Assembly: GCA_964620605.1 (NCBI GenBank)
Contig: CAZUHQ010000004.1
Span: forward strand, 20,767 to 84,766
Reading direction: 5' to 3'
Source of the DNA: Thalassotalea_E sp964620605
GTDB taxonomy: Bacteria; Pseudomonadota; Gammaproteobacteria; Enterobacterales; Alteromonadaceae
Length of the DNA: 64,000 bases
The position numbers were made by a program, and so were the translations under genes. The notes beneath the pieces were generated by a model. That model did not search any database. It was not told the origin of the DNA and worked only from the letters and a program-made list of their open reading frames with translations. Of this stretch, positions 63,726 to 64,000 are shown piece after piece; within the stretch, counting starts at the first letter, position 1, and every line of letters begins with the position of its first letter.

Positions 63726-63933
63726 GCGAAGAATTGCCTATAAAGTGTTTTGAACGCACTGTATTTATATACAAAATTTACAAGTTTCCCCTATATTCAG
63801 AAAAATGACCGATTTGCTCATTTATGTCCTTAGACCAGTTCAATAAACACCAAACATTTCTTTTATTAGCAATAGGTTAGTAAGTTTGATATAAATATAT
63901 AAAACACAAAGGTGAGCGACTTGTAAGCAGAAA
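63726..63933. other. Intergenic sequence without recognisable features
   Basis: AT-rich stretch after the putative remnant. I see no gene, promoter or RNA element that I can support. Confidence 0.4.
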
Positions 63934-63952
63934 AGTGCGCAAATCGCGCACT
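63934..63952 (-). terminator. Weak hairpin, possible terminator of a leftward gene
   Basis: 7-bp arms AGTGCGC/GCGCACT with a 5-base loop and a run of only four T on the minus strand. It would suit a minus-strand gene entering from the right edge. Confidence 0.35.
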
Positions 63953-63966
63953 ATTAAATTGTTGAA

Positions 63967-64000
63967 CTAAGCCGCTGCGCGGAGCTGTCGAACCACCATT
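63967..64000 (-). CDS. Possible C-terminal end of a leftward gene (partial)
   Basis: On the minus strand the last bases can be read as MVVRQLRAAA followed by TAG, 14 bases before the hairpin at 63934-63952. Another frame is also open. Only the stop-plus-hairpin arrangement supports it; the product cannot be named. Confidence 0.2.
   Translation of the reverse strand, partial: MVVRQLRAAA

Overview
The window is an ordinary chromosomal stretch of a gammaproteobacterium. Gene content and order (thrABC with a threonine/isoleucine leader peptide, yebG with an SOS box, rppH-ptsP next to mutH, ettA, rdgC, MipA-DUF3019-RstA/RstB-like operon, long-form PstC/PstA, PilZ, GGDEF/EAL and HDOD proteins) suggest a marine member of the Alteromonadales, probably Colwelliaceae (Colwellia/Thalassotalea type). 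The taxon is an inference. Base composition looks moderately AT-rich throughout, and I see no prophage, insertion sequence, CRISPR array, rRNA or tRNA gene.

Layout. 1-3.4 kb: a truncated FAD amine/amino-acid oxidase, a GNAT acetyltransferase with a Cys-rich tail, and a class V aminotransferase. 3.5-9.3 kb: ung, then the thrABC operon preceded by a clear thrL attenuator. 9.4-11.6 kb: a CheY-like regulator, CheC-like phosphatase and PAS-GGDEF cyclase in overlapping genes, with a 31-residue membrane peptide upstream. 11.9-13.1 kb: a YgjP-type metalloprotease and SOS-regulated yebG. 13.2-19.6 kb: both glyoxylate-shunt enzymes, isocitrate lyase and malate synthase G, bracketing a LysR-LrgA-LrgB unit. 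19.8-23.2 kb: a secreted small protein, an ECF sigma/anti-sigma/coiled-coil operon and a parvulin. 23.2-23.7 kb: a composite repeat element with inverted arms and 51-bp tandem units; a related shorter element lies at 47.8 kb.

23.7-52.2 kb is dominated by phosphate biology: Pit with its DUF47 partner, pstCAB-phoU, ppk-ppx, pstS, phoBR and a porin. PhoB-box-like sites precede pstC, pstS, phoB and the porin. Interspersed are two CBS-pair proteins, SelO, a MipA/DUF3019/two-component operon, a PAS-GGDEF-EAL protein, ettA, a PilZ protein, a GcvR-like ACT protein and an M24 peptidase. 52.5-63.6 kb: a sensor kinase, rdgC, an HDOD protein, trhP with a YfhL-type ferredoxin, thyA, a TauE/SafE permease, ptsP, rppH and mutH. 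The last 430 bp hold a likely gene remnant and possibly the tail of a leftward gene.

Most genes are conserved housekeeping or signalling genes. The best candidates for something less described are the LrgAB transporter pair inside the glyoxylate-shunt locus, the composite repeat family, the ECF-sigma operon of unknown output, the CheY-CheC-cyclase operon and the 31-residue membrane peptide.
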